A stretch of 64,000 bases of DNA from Olleya sp. Hel_I_94 (GCF_007827365.1 NZ_VISI01000002.1:191001-255000), one strand, 5' to 3'; counted from the stretch's first letter, positions 17,073 to 25,776 are shown. Made by a program: numbers and translations. The notes: generated by a model not told the origin, from the letters alone.

Positions 17073-17387
17073 TTAAAATGTTATTATTTCACTAATTTGA
17101 AGTTCAGCCTGAATATTAGTATAATTTTTTACATCTGCAGCAAAAGTTTCTGCATGAGGTCCAAAGGACTCTTGAAAAGCCTTCACACTGTCAAACTTTA
17201 AATGCGCAATAGCTACGTAAGGCGCAAGTTCTCCAGGAACTCTGCTAGCTATGCCTAAGTCTAATTCTAAATCTTTTAAAGCGCTACCAACTAATTTTGA
17301 CACCATTGGTAAGTGCGTGTTTTTATAATAGTCTGCATCAAACTGTACATCTTTACTGTTTGGATACATTACGGATACTTTTATCAT
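17073..17387 (-). CDS. EthD family protein
   Basis: This 104-residue small dimeric alpha+beta protein begins MIKVSVMYPNSKDVQFDADYYKNTHLPMV, where the YY..THLPM segment is the EthD signature. EthD-like proteins are found with ether, quinone or aromatic degradation enzymes and often have no proven activity of their own. It lies directly upstream of the FrnE-like gene and downstream of a terminator. Confidence 0.9.
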   Translation of the reverse strand: MIKVSVMYPNSKDVQFDADYYKNTHLPMVSKLVGSALKDLELDLGIASRVPGELAPYVAIAHLKFDSVKAFQESFGPHAETFAADVKNYTNIQAELQISEIITF

Positions 17388-17409
17388 ATTCTATTTTTTA
17401 TAAAATTAA

Positions 17410-17440
17410 TAAACCTTCCTCAAAAAAGGAGGAAGGTTTA
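17410..17440 (-). terminator. Terminator after the carboxymuconolactone decarboxylase-like gene
   Basis: An eleven-base stem AAACCTTCCTC / GAGGAAGGTTT with an A-rich loop lies 42 bases beyond that gene's stop codon and before the EthD gene. It may cause partial termination inside the cluster. Confidence 0.8.
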
Positions 17441-17482
17441 CAGTTATTAATCAACCTATAGTTTTTTAATTTTAAAACTAGA

Positions 17483-18034
17483 TTATTTTTTTGACCAAGC
17501 AAATTTTTGAAAAGCCTCATCAACAGGTGTATTTGCAATGTGGTTTGTGTAATTACTAATTACTTTTTGAGATAATCCTAAAATTATTTCTAATACTTGT
17601 TGCTCACCATATCCAGCTGCGTAAAAAGCTTCTAAATCTGCTTGCGACACATTTCCACGATTACGTGTTATAGATAATGTTAGAGTACGTAGTGCTTCTA
17701 ATTTTGCATCTGCAAGAGGCGTTTCATTACGTAAAGCGTCAATAATTGCATCATCAACTTTCATCATTTTAGCAATACCTGTATGTGCTGGCACACAGTA
17801 ATGACAAGCATGTTCTACGTTAATGGTTTGCCATACCACAGTAAGCTCGTCGTTATTAAAAGATGTTTCTGTAAATAATTGGTGTAACTCTTGGTATGCT
17901 TTTAATAATTCAGGAGAAGCTGCTAAAACACCATGTAAACCAGGAATCATTCCGTATGCTTTTTGAGAGTTTTCTAATAAAGCTTTGCTACCTTCTGGAG
18001 CAGTTTCGATGTTGTGAATTTTTAAAGTTGTCAT
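17483..18034 (-). CDS. Carboxymuconolactone decarboxylase/AhpD-like protein
   Basis: A 183-residue helical protein with the catalytic CxxC and His of the AhpD-like branch in EHACHYCVPAHTG (Cys77, Cys80, His84). Such proteins act as peroxidase partners or scavenge electrophiles. It is the first gene downstream of the TetR regulator and has a near-perfect inverted repeat CTAAACG-TT-CGTTTAG at 18073-18088 in its leader, so it is probably the main TetR target. Confidence 0.92.
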   Translation of the reverse strand: MTTLKIHNIETAPEGSKALLENSQKAYGMIPGLHGVLAASPELLKAYQELHQLFTETSFNNDELTVVWQTINVEHACHYCVPAHTGIAKMMKVDDAIIDALRNETPLADAKLEALRTLTLSITRNRGNVSQADLEAFYAAGYGEQQVLEIILGLSQKVISNYTNHIANTPVDEAFQKFAWSKK

Positions 18035-18072
18035 AAATTTTTGTTTTTATTTTAATATTCTGTTAATCTTTT

Positions 18073-18088
18073 CTAAACGTTCGTTTAG
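18073..18088. promoter_or_regulatory. Predicted TetR operator upstream of the CMD-family gene
   Basis: CTAAACG-TT-CGTTTAG is a perfect seven-base inverted repeat with a two-base centre, 39 bases before the start codon. The same arms recur at 18717-18732 at the regulator's own promoter. Confidence 0.7.
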
Positions 18089-18108
18089 TTATTGTGTAAA
18101 AAAAATGT

Positions 18109-18672
18109 TTATAAATTTTTGAAGACCATTTCTATATAATCCTCAATTTCTTCTTTTGTGTTAACTCTAGATGCTGCTGCTAACCCGTGTTTAGCTAATA
18201 ATAAATAGTTAGCTTGTTTTGCTATAGTTTCTTCGTTTTTTGAAGTATCCAATTTAAGTTTTTGAATAATTATGGATTTTAAGCTATCCATAAAACTATT
18301 CATTTGCTTTTGAATGCATTCATCTTCTTTTTCAGAAAACTCATTATAAGTATTAGTCACAAAACAACCTTTAATGTTGTCGCTTTTAAAACTAGAACTT
18401 ACAGAATGGTAAAAAAATTGTTTAATATCTTCAACGCCTTGTGTTCCTTTTTTAAGTTTATCCAAAACCTGACTGACATTAGAACGGTATAGCTTTAAAC
18501 TTTCTAGAAACAAACCATGTTTATTACCAAAACTAGAATATATTGAAAACTTGTTGATGCCCATTTCTTTCTCAAGCATTTGCATAGAAGTAGTTTCATA
18601 GCCATTTTTCCAAAAAAGATGCATTGCTTTTTCGACTACTTCAGTTTCGTTATATTGTTTTGTTCTTGCCAT
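18109..18672 (-). CDS. TetR/AcrR family repressor
   Basis: The 187-residue regulator has an N-terminal TetR helix-turn-helix (about 9-46: ETEVVEKAMHLFWKNGYETTSMQMLEKEMGI ... SFGNKHGLF), and an all-helical C-terminal domain with Cys102, suggesting a chemical or redox inducer. Two matching operator-like palindromes, one at its own promoter and one before the CMD-family gene, point to autoregulation and control of the downstream redox cluster. The natural inducer is unknown; electrophiles or peroxides are plausible given the genes (inference). Confidence 0.93.
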   Translation of the reverse strand: MARTKQYNETEVVEKAMHLFWKNGYETTSMQMLEKEMGINKFSIYSSFGNKHGLFLESLKLYRSNVSQVLDKLKKGTQGVEDIKQFFYHSVSSSFKSDNIKGCFVTNTYNEFSEKEDECIQKQMNSFMDSLKSIIIQKLKLDTSKNEETIAKQANYLLLAKHGLAAASRVNTKEEIEDYIEMVFKNL

Positions 18673-18711
18673 TTTTAATTTCCGTGTAAACGGTAACTTC
18701 TAATTACAGGA

Positions 18712-18732
18712 CAAAACTAAACGATTGGTTAG
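18712..18732 (-). promoter_or_regulatory. TetR gene promoter with overlapping operator
   Basis: On the minus strand TAGTTTTG (18719-18712) fits the -7 consensus TAnnTTTG. The inverted repeat CTAAACG-AT-TGGTTAG at 18717-18732 overlaps it with one arm mismatch, matching the operator at 18073-18088. Binding there would block the promoter. No clear -33 TTG is seen. Confidence 0.6.
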
Positions 18733-18757
18733 TAATAAAAAAGCTTTTAACATTTTT

Positions 18758-19846
18758 TTAGTTTTTAAGCTTTAAATAAAGCTTACGAATCTTATTATAC
18801 AAATAGGTATTAGTTTGCACATAATAAAAAGAAATAAAGCACACAACCACCATAAAAACAATAGCTCCAAGGATAGCTTGGGTTGGATTTAAACTTTTAT
18901 AAAAAAAGTGTTTTAAGCTTAAACCTGTAAAACTACCGTAAATAATCATAAAATGAATCACATAAATAGACAACGTTTTCTGTCCAATTTTAGTAATTAT
19001 AGCTTGTTTAAGATAAGTTTCAAAAGTGTAAAATATCCCAAAGATTACTAATACATTTCCAAGTCTACTAAACAAATAATTATAGTTAGCACTTCTGGTA
19101 AATAAAGGTAAATTAAATAGGTTATCTAGTAGTTTTAAAGTTGGACTAGAATAATAAATCATAAACACACCAATAATTAAAAAGGCAGCAATTTTAATAG
19201 GTTTGTAGTTGTTTTTATGTCCAAATTTAGCAAATAGTACAGCAATAAAACCACCAAAAGCAACGTAGCCAAACCATGGGATTATAGTAAATACCGATCC
19301 ATGTTGTATGCTCAAGTAATTAGAGAATAATATTGGAGCGTTTTCAATTTTTAAGGTTCGGTATAATGGCTCTGATACAAAAATACTAAAGCCTATTATT
19401 AAAAATAATGCGGCTAAAACCCATTCATTTTTAAAACTTATTTTAAATAAAAAAATTAAAATTAATAAGGATAAACCTATGCATTGTAAGACATCTACTT
19501 GTAAAAAATTCATGTTAACTTGCCCATACATTAGACTAATAAACGAAAAGCGCAAGGCATAACCTAGTACAATTAGCAGTAAGCCTCGATTTATTCCTTT
19601 TTTAATTCGCTCTTGTTCTGTACCTTTTTCTTTAGCTTTTAATAATAAAAATACAAATACTAAACCTGTAATGGTAAAAAAGGTTGGAGCTGTAATCCCT
19701 CTAAAATAAGCCCAAATATTATAAATAGTATTGGAAGTGTCCCGATAAATTGGGTTTAAAAGCGAGTCTATAAAATGACCTTGTAACATCATTAGTATAG
19801 CAAAAGCTCTGACAGCATCAAGAAAAAAAAGTCTGGTTGGTTTCAA
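18758..19846 (-). CDS. HGSNAT/DUF1624-like membrane acyltransferase
   Basis: The 362-residue polytopic protein starts RLFFLDAVRAFAILMMLQGHFIDSLL, matching the heparan-alpha-glucosaminide N-acetyltransferase catalytic family (DUF1624) with its conserved R-x-x-x-L-D-x-x-R-x-x-A-x-x-x-M-x-x-x-H. His23 is the candidate acetyl acceptor. About ten TM helices are visible. These proteins move acyl groups from cytoplasmic acyl-CoA to extracytoplasmic sugars or amines. The target here is unknown. It is divergent from the alanine symporter. Confidence 0.85.
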   Translation of the reverse strand: MKPTRLFFLDAVRAFAILMMLQGHFIDSLLNPIYRDTSNTIYNIWAYFRGITAPTFFTITGLVFVFLLLKAKEKGTEQERIKKGINRGLLLIVLGYALRFSFISLMYGQVNMNFLQVDVLQCIGLSLLILIFLFKISFKNEWVLAALFLIIGFSIFVSEPLYRTLKIENAPILFSNYLSIQHGSVFTIIPWFGYVAFGGFIAVLFAKFGHKNNYKPIKIAAFLIIGVFMIYYSSPTLKLLDNLFNLPLFTRSANYNYLFSRLGNVLVIFGIFYTFETYLKQAIITKIGQKTLSIYVIHFMIIYGSFTGLSLKHFFYKSLNPTQAILGAIVFMVVVCFISFYYVQTNTYLYNKIRKLYLKLKN

Positions 19847-19910
19847 ATGGTATTTTTGTTAGGGTTGTAAAGATAATAGTTATATTTAAAGTCTAAAACT
19901 TTGTAGTTAT

Positions 19911-21287
19911 ATGTATGATAAAATAAATGACTTTATAGCAGATTTTGCCTCTTTTGTTTGGGGTTTACCACTACTAATTTTATTAATTGGAGGTGGATTA
20001 TACCTGCTAATTTTATCTAAGTTTTTACCGTTTAGATATTTAGGTCATGCCATTCAAATATTACGTGGTAAGTATGATAATCAGGATGACGAAGGCGAAA
20101 TCACACATTTTCAAGCCTTAACCACAGCATTGTCATCTACCATTGGTATGGGAAATATTGCAGGCGTTGCAGTAGCCATCTCAATTGGAGGACCAGGAGC
20201 AGTATTTTGGATGTGGATTAGTGCAGTTGTAGGTATGTCTACCAAATTTTTCACCTCTAGTTTAGCCATAATGTACAGAGGTAAAGACAGTGCAGGTAAT
20301 ACACAAGGTGGTCCAATGTATTTTATAATGGAAGGTCTTGGTAAACACTGGAAGCCATTAGCAATTTTATTTAGTTTTTGTGGTTTAATTGGAGCATTAC
20401 CAGTATTTAACGTTAACCAATTAACGCAAGCAATAAATGATATTGTATTAAAACCCAATGGAATTACAGTAGATTTTACCTCTAATTTAATTATTGGTTT
20501 GGCTTTAGTAATCATAACATCTATCGTAATTTTAGGCGGTTTAAACCGAATAAGTAAAGTTGCATCCAAATTAGTACCAAGTATGGTGTTGTTATATTTT
20601 GTGTTGATACTTATTATTTTGTTCGCTAATGCGGAAGTCGTGCCAACTTATTTTAAATTAATATTTACAGATGCTTTTGCAGCAGAAAATTATAAAGGAG
20701 ACGCTTTTTTAGGAGGTCTTTTAGGAGGATTGATAGTTTTAGGAATCCGACGTGGCGCATTTTCAAACGAAGCTGGTATAGGTACAGCACCTTTAGCACA
20801 TGGAGCTGCAAAAACCAACGAGCCTATTCGTGAAGGTTTGGTTGCTATGTTAGGACCAGCAATAGATACTTTAATAGTTTGTACGCTTACTGCTTTGGCA
20901 ATTTTAGTAACAGGTGTTTGGCAAACTACAGAAGCTAATGGTGTTAGCCTAACAGCTAATGCTTTTGGAGCAGCAATGCCAACTTTTGGACGCTATTTAC
21001 TATTGCTTTGTATTGTAATATTTAGTGTGTCATCATTGTTTTCTTATGCATATTATGGCGGAAAATGTCTGTCGTTTTTAATAGGAGATAAACACAAACA
21101 TTATTACAACTATTTTTACATTTTAAGTATAATTCTCGGAGCAACAACATCACTTGCGCTAATGATTAATTTGATTGATGGTGTTTTTGCTTTAATGGCA
21201 ATTCCAACTATGACAGCAACTTTAATATTGGCTCCTAAAGTTTTAAAAGAAGCAAAAGCATATTTTAAAAGGATGAAAGAGATTTAG
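19911..21287 (+). CDS. Alanine or glycine:cation symporter (AGCS family)
   Basis: The 458-residue inner-membrane Na+-coupled amino acid transporter has the family signatures TTALSSTIGMGNIAGVAVAISIGGPGAVFWMW (about 66-97), ...NTQGGPMYFI, and RRGAFSNEAGIGTAPLAHGAAK (about 280-300), and roughly ten TM helices. Alanine or glycine are the usual substrates. Length is normal. It is a stand-alone gene, with a small lipoprotein gene 110 bases downstream. Confidence 0.95.
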   Translation: MYDKINDFIADFASFVWGLPLLILLIGGGLYLLILSKFLPFRYLGHAIQILRGKYDNQDDEGEITHFQALTTALSSTIGMGNIAGVAVAISIGGPGAVFWMWISAVVGMSTKFFTSSLAIMYRGKDSAGNTQGGPMYFIMEGLGKHWKPLAILFSFCGLIGALPVFNVNQLTQAINDIVLKPNGITVDFTSNLIIGLALVIITSIVILGGLNRISKVASKLVPSMVLLYFVLILIILFANAEVVPTYFKLIFTDAFAAENYKGDAFLGGLLGGLIVLGIRRGAFSNEAGIGTAPLAHGAAKTNEPIREGLVAMLGPAIDTLIVCTLTALAILVTGVWQTTEANGVSLTANAFGAAMPTFGRYLLLLCIVIFSVSSLFSYAYYGGKCLSFLIGDKHKHYYNYFYILSIILGATTSLALMINLIDGVFALMAIPTMTATLILAPKVLKEAKAYFKRMKEI

Positions 21288-21397
21288 ATTACAAATTAAA
21301 ATAAATAAATATAAATTACGTTTTAACTTTTATAACCACAAGATTAATACGCATATAAAGCAAAACTACTTTCTAACTTTAACCAAAACTAAATTTT

Positions 21398-22042
21398 ATG
21401 AAACGTTTGCTCTTATGTACATGCTTTTTTACACTTATTTTTTCTTGTTCTACATCAGATGATGTTCAAGAGAATAATCTAGAACTTAATTTTTACGGAC
21501 TAACAGTAGGTAATTCTTATACATATAAATTTTATAAGTATAACTCAGATACAGAAGATTACGATGAAACTTTAATTGTCCAAAATGTTATCATAGAGGA
21601 TACAGAAGAGGTTTCTGGACAGCAATACTTTAAGATTAAAACAACTACAAGTGGAGTAGATGGTTTTAATTTATTTTATCTTCAAAATGGTGAAGAAATT
21701 GACTATTTACGAGAAGTAGACGGAACTTTAATTAATGATAATAACGATGTTCTTTTTGTTAATAACGAATTTTCAGAGCATTTGGTTAATAGTGATAATA
21801 CGTCCTTAAATTTATACAGAAAAACAATTGAGGAACCAGTAATAATTAACTCTAACACAGGAAGTTTTAATTGTATTGAGATGCAAAATTATATTGTAAC
21901 TGAAGATGGTACTACACTTGATGGTGTTAGTAAAATTCATTATTCCGAAGGGGTAGGGTTGGTACAACAAACTTGTGTTTATACTAGTTCATCTACACCA
22001 GTGATGATAAAAAAATTAAATTCTTACAATATCCAAAACTAA
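21398..22042 (+). CDS. Lipoprotein of unknown function
   Basis: I do not recognise this 214-residue protein. Its signal FFTLIFSCSTSDD marks a lipoprotein (Cys17), followed by an acidic linker and a beta-rich region that opens YGLTVGNSYTYKFYKYNSD. The pattern of a short immunoglobulin- or lipocalin-like domain is common among Bacteroidota surface lipoproteins, but I cannot assign a family. It is followed by a hairpin at 22127-22158. Confidence 0.7.
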   Translation: MKRLLLCTCFFTLIFSCSTSDDVQENNLELNFYGLTVGNSYTYKFYKYNSDTEDYDETLIVQNVIIEDTEEVSGQQYFKIKTTTSGVDGFNLFYLQNGEEIDYLREVDGTLINDNNDVLFVNNEFSEHLVNSDNTSLNLYRKTIEEPVIINSNTGSFNCIEMQNYIVTEDGTTLDGVSKIHYSEGVGLVQQTCVYTSSSTPVMIKKLNSYNIQN

Positions 22043-22126
22043 AACAAAATCTAGTTATTTATTAAAGTAGAGAATTTATATACTCATATTTTATTAATTA
22101 ATACGAACTATGAAATTAAAAATTCA

Positions 22127-22158
22127 CTTAGGATAGTATTCAATACATCCTAGGTTTT
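22127..22158 (+). terminator. Probable terminator between convergent genes
   Basis: Stem TTAGGAT(a)GTATT / AATAC-ATCCTAG with one bulged A, followed by GTTTTTA on the plus strand. It is placed 85 bases after the lipoprotein stop and before the convergent AraC gene end. Confidence 0.65.
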
Positions 22159-22173
22159 TATATACTTAAACAT

Positions 22174-23100
22174 TTAGATTTTATTTACTGAAGCCTTAAA
22201 TTGCTGTGGCGTCATTAGTTCCATTTTTTTAAACTGTCGGTTAAAATAACTGGTGTTATTAAATCCAGATTTAAATGCAATTTCGGACATTCTAAAATCT
22301 TTAGATTCTTTAATCAGTTTTTTAGAAAATTTAATTTTTTCTGAATTTATATAATCAATAGGAGAGATGCCTAAGGTGTTTTTAAACTGTTTATGGAAGT
22401 GAGACGTACTCATGTATGCTTTTTTTGCCAATAAGTCTACGCTGATATCTTTATTGGTTAAATTATCTTTAATAAATTTAATAACCGTTCCAATTCTAGT
22501 ATCGTTAAAAATCTGATTAGGATCATTTATAATTAAAGATTTTGCTTTAGTTTGAAGTAGCCTAACAATCAATTCTTGTATCATTAAATCTAATAAAACA
22601 TCTTTAGATTTGTTGTTGTTAGTAAACGTGTAGGTTAGTCTTTCAATTAAATGATTAACATCCGTATTGTTTATTAAATGCGAAGTGGTTTCATTTAAAT
22701 CCCAACTATTATTTTCATTTTCAATAGCCACTTGTTGGTTAAATTTTTCTACAACCTCATTAATTTTAAAAGCATCAATACCTAAGGCTAAACATTGTGT
22801 TGGTTGTTCTTTTGTGGCAATCGGAAAATCAATTACCATTTCTTTATTGGTTGGCATCACTACAGATTCACCTGGAAAAAAATCAAAAGCTTCAAAACCA
22901 TCTAAATGCATAATTTTCTGTCCAGTTAGCATACTTGCAATAATCGGGAAGTTAAACGTCAACGAGACTTTTTCCGCGAAAGCGTGAGTTTCAAAAATAT
23001 TAAGCTCGGCATAATCTGCATTATACGTTGTTCTGTTTTCCACTAAGGTGGTCAGTTTTCTGTTGCTTTTATGATTGTTTAATAAGGACTGCATAATCAA
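22174..23100 (-). CDS. AraC family transcriptional regulator of the divergent aldehyde dehydrogenase
   Basis: The 308-residue protein has a cupin-like N-terminal effector domain and a C-terminal AraC DNA-binding domain from about 205, with both HTH motifs visible (ISVDLLAKKAYMSTSHFHKQFKN and RMSEIAFKSGFNNTSYFNRQFKK). It is transcribed away from the aldehyde dehydrogenase gene, and TGTTCAA repeats in the shared 167-base region fit an AraC-type site. Residues of about HAFAEKV near 38-44 come from a family-E repeat inside the gene. Either Met1 or Met3 may be the start. Confidence 0.93.
   Translation of the reverse strand: MIMQSLLNNHKSNRKLTTLVENRTTYNADYAELNIFETHAFAEKVSLTFNFPIIASMLTGQKIMHLDGFEAFDFFPGESVVMPTNKEMVIDFPIATKEQPTQCLALGIDAFKINEVVEKFNQQVAIENENNSWDLNETTSHLINNTDVNHLIERLTYTFTNNNKSKDVLLDLMIQELIVRLLQTKAKSLIINDPNQIFNDTRIGTVIKFIKDNLTNKDISVDLLAKKAYMSTSHFHKQFKNTLGISPIDYINSEKIKFSKKLIKESKDFRMSEIAFKSGFNNTSYFNRQFKKMELMTPQQFKASVNKI
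22969..22991. repeat. Family-E repeat (CCGCGAAAGCG) inside a coding sequence
   Basis: The repeat falls in the AraC-type gene and is translated as AFAEK on the minus strand without breaking the frame. Other copies are intergenic (11482, 29215, 29323). Confidence 0.7.
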
Positions 23101-23114
23101 TACTACAATAAAAT

Positions 23115-23170
23115 TTGAACATAAATTTGTTAATAATAGATATGTTCAAGATTATGATAATTCTGTTCAA
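23115..23170 (+). promoter_or_regulatory. Predicted AraC-type binding region between the regulator and aldehyde dehydrogenase
   Basis: TGTTCAA occurs at 23143-23149 and 23164-23170, 21 bases apart (two helical turns), with an inverted copy TTGAACAT at 23115-23122. Direct repeats at this spacing are typical for AraC dimers that activate a promoter downstream. Confidence 0.55.
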
Positions 23171-23267
23171 TTAAATTAGAATATGATAAAATAACTTTAT
23201 CAAAACTAAAGATAATCTATTTTTTAAACTAATAAATTATCTATTTACTAATTTAACATGAAATTAT

Positions 23268-24767
23268 ATGAGTTATTCTAAACCTGAATTTAAAGAGAAA
23301 TATGGCAATTTTATAAACGGAAAATTTGTAGATCCGTTAGGTGGGCAATATTTTGAAAATACATCTCCAATAGATAATAGTTTAATTGCTAAATATCCAA
23401 GATCTCAAAAAGAAGATGTCGAAATGGCTTTAGATGCAGCCAATGCAGCAAAGGAAGCTTGGGGAAATACCTCAGCAACAGAAAGGTCTAATTTATTAAA
23501 CAAAGTAGCAGATATTATTGAAGCTAATTTAGAAGAATTTGCTTTAGTTGAAACTTGTGATAATGGAAAACCAATAAGAGAAACGTTGAATGCAGATGTC
23601 CCATTAGCAGTAGATCATTGGCGTTATTTTGCAGCTTGTATTAGATCGGAAGAAGGAAGTGCAACCGAGTTAGACCAACACACACTATCCATGAATATTA
23701 AAGAACCATTAGGTGTGGTTGGACAAATTATACCATGGAACTTTCCATTATTAATGTTGTCTTGGAAATTACCTCCAGCTTTAGTGACTGGTAATTGTGT
23801 GGTTTTAAAACCAGCCGAACAAACACCATCTTCTGCAACTTTATTAATGGAGAAAATTGCAGATGTATTTCCTCCGGGAGTTGTAAATATTGTACATGGT
23901 TTTGGACCAGAAGCAGGTAAACCTTTAGCATCAAGTCCTAAAGTAGATAAAGTTGCCTTTACAGGAGAAACCACAACAGGTCAATTAATTATGCAATACG
24001 CATCCAAAAACTTAAACCCTGTAACAATGGAGTTAGGTGGTAAATCACCAAATGTATTTTTTAATTCTGTAATGGACGCAGACGATGCGTATTTAGACAA
24101 AGCTATTGAAGGTGCAGTTTTGTTTGCCTTTAATCAAGGTGAAGTTTGTACTTGTCCTTCCAGAATTTTAGTACAAGAAGATATTTATGATGCGTTTATG
24201 GAGCGTGTTATTGAGCGCACAAATGCTATTGTACAAGACAATCCTTACGATGTTAACACAATGGTTGGTGCACAAGCATCTAATGATCAATACCAAAAAA
24301 TACAATCTTATTTTAAAATTGGTAAAGACGAAGGAGCAAAAGTATTAACAGGAGGTGACGCCAAAAAATTAGAAGGAGATTTAGCAAATGGATTTTATAT
24401 TCAGCCAACTATTTTAGAAGGACATAATAAAATGAGAGTTTTTCAAGAAGAAATTTTTGGTCCTGTAGCTTGCGTTACAAAATTTAAAGATGAAGCAGAA
24501 GCAATAGAAATTGCTAACGATACACTTTATGGGCTGGGAGCAGGAGTGTGGACTAGAGATGCACACCAATTATACCAAATACCAAGAGCGATTAAAGCTG
24601 GTCGTGTTTGGGTAAATTGTTACCACGCCTACCCAGCACATGCACCATTTGGAGGTTATAAAAAATCTGGATTTGGTAGAGAAAACCATGTGATGATGCT
24701 TAATTACTATCGTCAAACTAAAAATATGTTAATCTCTTACGATAAAAACAAATTAGGTTTCTTTTAG
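23268..24767 (+). CDS. NAD(P)+-dependent aldehyde dehydrogenase (acetaldehyde dehydrogenase type)
   Basis: The 499-residue enzyme has the catalytic cysteine Cys294 in [12 protein letters not shown], the general-base Glu in [11 protein letters not shown], and the NAD-binding segments [19 protein letters not shown] and FTGETTTGQ. The double-Cys motif CTCPSR and the partner DUF779 gene match the ExaC/AldB-type acetaldehyde or chloroacetaldehyde dehydrogenases. The expected product, acetate, would be activated by acs downstream. It is controlled by the divergent AraC protein (inference from context). Confidence 0.95.
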   Translation: MSYSKPEFKEKYGNFINGKFVDPLGGQYFENTSPIDNSLIAKYPRSQKEDVEMALDAANAAKEAWGNTSATERSNLLNKVADIIEANLEEFALVETCDNGKPIRETLNADVPLAVDHWRYFAACIRSEEGSATELDQHTLSMNIKEPLGVVGQIIPWNFPLLMLSWKLPPALVTGNCVVLKPAEQTPSSATLLMEKIADVFPPGVVNIVHGFGPEAGKPLASSPKVDKVAFTGETTTGQLIMQYASKNLNPVTMELGGKSPNVFFNSVMDADDAYLDKAIEGAVLFAFNQGEVCTCPSRILVQEDIYDAFMERVIERTNAIVQDNPYDVNTMVGAQASNDQYQKIQSYFKIGKDEGAKVLTGGDAKKLEGDLANGFYIQPTILEGHNKMRVFQEEIFGPVACVTKFKDEAEAIEIANDTLYGLGAGVWTRDAHQLYQIPRAIKAGRVWVNCYHAYPAHAPFGGYKKSGFGRENHVMMLNYYRQTKNMLISYDKNKLGFF

Positions 24768-24787
24768 TAGAAATAAATTAATAGCAT

Positions 24788-24821
24788 AAAGGCTGATTTA
24801 TATTATAATTCAGCCTTTTTT
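24788..24821 (+). terminator. Terminator between aldehyde dehydrogenase and DUF779 genes
   Basis: Stem AAAGGCTGA / TCAGCCTTT followed by a T run. It stands between two genes expected to act together, so it probably reduces expression of the second. Confidence 0.85.
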
Positions 24822-24835
24822 AATAACTTTAAATT

Positions 24836-25189
24836 ATGGAAAGAGTAGTAATCACAGAAGAGGCAGCAAAAGTATTAGAACAATTGAAAACAAAACATGG
24901 TGATTTAATTTTTCATCAAAGTGGAGGCTGTTGTGATGGTTCTGCACCTATGTTATTCGAAAAAGGCGATTTGTATTTAGATGAAAGCGATATCCTTTTA
25001 GGAACTTTAAATGGTGTTAATTTTTATATGAATCAAGACCAATTTGAATATTGGAAACACACGCATTTAACGGTGGATATAACAGAAGGTCGAGGAGCTA
25101 GTTTCTCTTTGGAGATTCCGTTAGGTTTACGATTTTTAATTCATTCAAGATTATTAACTAAAACTGAAGACGCGTTTTTTAATAAGTAA
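24836..25189 (+). CDS. DUF779 protein, partner of aldehyde dehydrogenase
   Basis: The 117-residue protein has the family core HQSGGCCDGSAPMLF (about 27-41) with two adjacent cysteines, and GRGASFSLEIPLGLRFLIHSR at the end. DUF779 proteins are nearly always encoded beside an ExaC-like aldehyde dehydrogenase and the function remains unproven. The gene is preceded by a terminator, so it may be expressed at a lower level than the dehydrogenase. Confidence 0.92.
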   Translation: MERVVITEEAAKVLEQLKTKHGDLIFHQSGGCCDGSAPMLFEKGDLYLDESDILLGTLNGVNFYMNQDQFEYWKHTHLTVDITEGRGASFSLEIPLGLRFLIHSRLLTKTEDAFFNK

Positions 25190-25225
25190 TACTGTAAATT
25201 AGTTCTATTATCATTTTAATATTTT

Positions 25226-25269
25226 AAGCTTTAAAAATTAGTGTTATTCGCTATTTTAAAGCTTTTTTT
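25226..25269 (+). terminator. Terminator after DUF779
   Basis: Arms AAGCTTTAAAA (25226-25236) and TTTTAAAGCTT (25254-25264) with a 17-base loop and a following T run. It separates the aldehyde module from the carboxylate module. Confidence 0.75.
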
Positions 25270-25312
25270 ATGGGTAATATTTAAATAATTAACGAATGCG
25301 TGTATATTATAT

Positions 25313-25347
25313 TGCTAAATTGATATATTTATGCTAAATTAATATAT
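25313..25347 (+). promoter_or_regulatory. Tandem 16-base direct repeats abutting a start codon
   Basis: TGCTAAATTGATATAT (25313-25328) and TGCTAAATTAATATAT (25332-25347) repeat with a period of 19 bases, and the second ends exactly where the ATG begins. This leaves no room for a conventional ribosome-binding site and suggests a regulator site or a leaderless start. Confidence 0.6.
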
Positions 25348-25767
25348 ATGACAGTAGATTTGTGCCCAAATTGTGGATCAGACCATTACATTAAAAGCGG
25401 AATTGTTAATGATAGGCAACGTTATAAGTGCAAAAAATGTAACTATTTCTTCTCTGTTAATAAAATAGGTAAGAAGATAGACGACTACTACGTTAATAAA
25501 TCGTTACAGTTATACTTAGAAGGCTTAACCTATCGGGAAATTGAACGCATTTTAGGAATTTCTCATGTAAGCATCATGAATTGGGTAAAAAAGTACAACA
25601 TAAAACGCCCATACAATTCCAATTACCACCCAACATATAAGATTTTAAACGCATCAGAGTTAGCTATTTATTTTAGTGATTCAAAAAATATAAAAGGTGC
25701 AGGCGTTGTAGTTACTGAGTTAGGAGATAAATTCATGTTGATTAAATGGGAACGCTTTAAAGATTAG
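25348..25767 (+). CDS. Transposase-derived zinc-ribbon/HTH protein, probable regulator
   Basis: The 139-residue protein starts with an IS1/InsA-type zinc ribbon (Cys6, Cys9, Cys28, Cys31; CPNC and CKKC) and continues into a helix-turn-helix (YREIERILGISHVSIMNWVKKY, about 57-78). There is no DDE catalytic domain; instead about 50 residues of another small domain follow. No terminal inverted repeats flank the gene. It lies 106 bases before the porin gene on the same strand, so a domesticated regulator of the carboxylate module is more likely than a transposon remnant (inference). Confidence 0.75.
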   Translation: MTVDLCPNCGSDHYIKSGIVNDRQRYKCKKCNYFFSVNKIGKKIDDYYVNKSLQLYLEGLTYREIERILGISHVSIMNWVKKYNIKRPYNSNYHPTYKILNASELAIYFSDSKNIKGAGVVVTELGDKFMLIKWERFKD

Positions 25768-25776
25768 TATAATAAA

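Noticed and set aside
18682..18693. CCGT-GTAA-ACGG small palindrome before the TetR gene
   Set aside because: Arms are only four bases and no second copy exists; the CTAAACG sites explain the regulation better.
25348..25767. Intact insertion sequence of the IS1 type
   Set aside because: There is no DDE transposase domain, no flanking terminal inverted repeats and no target duplication around the gene.
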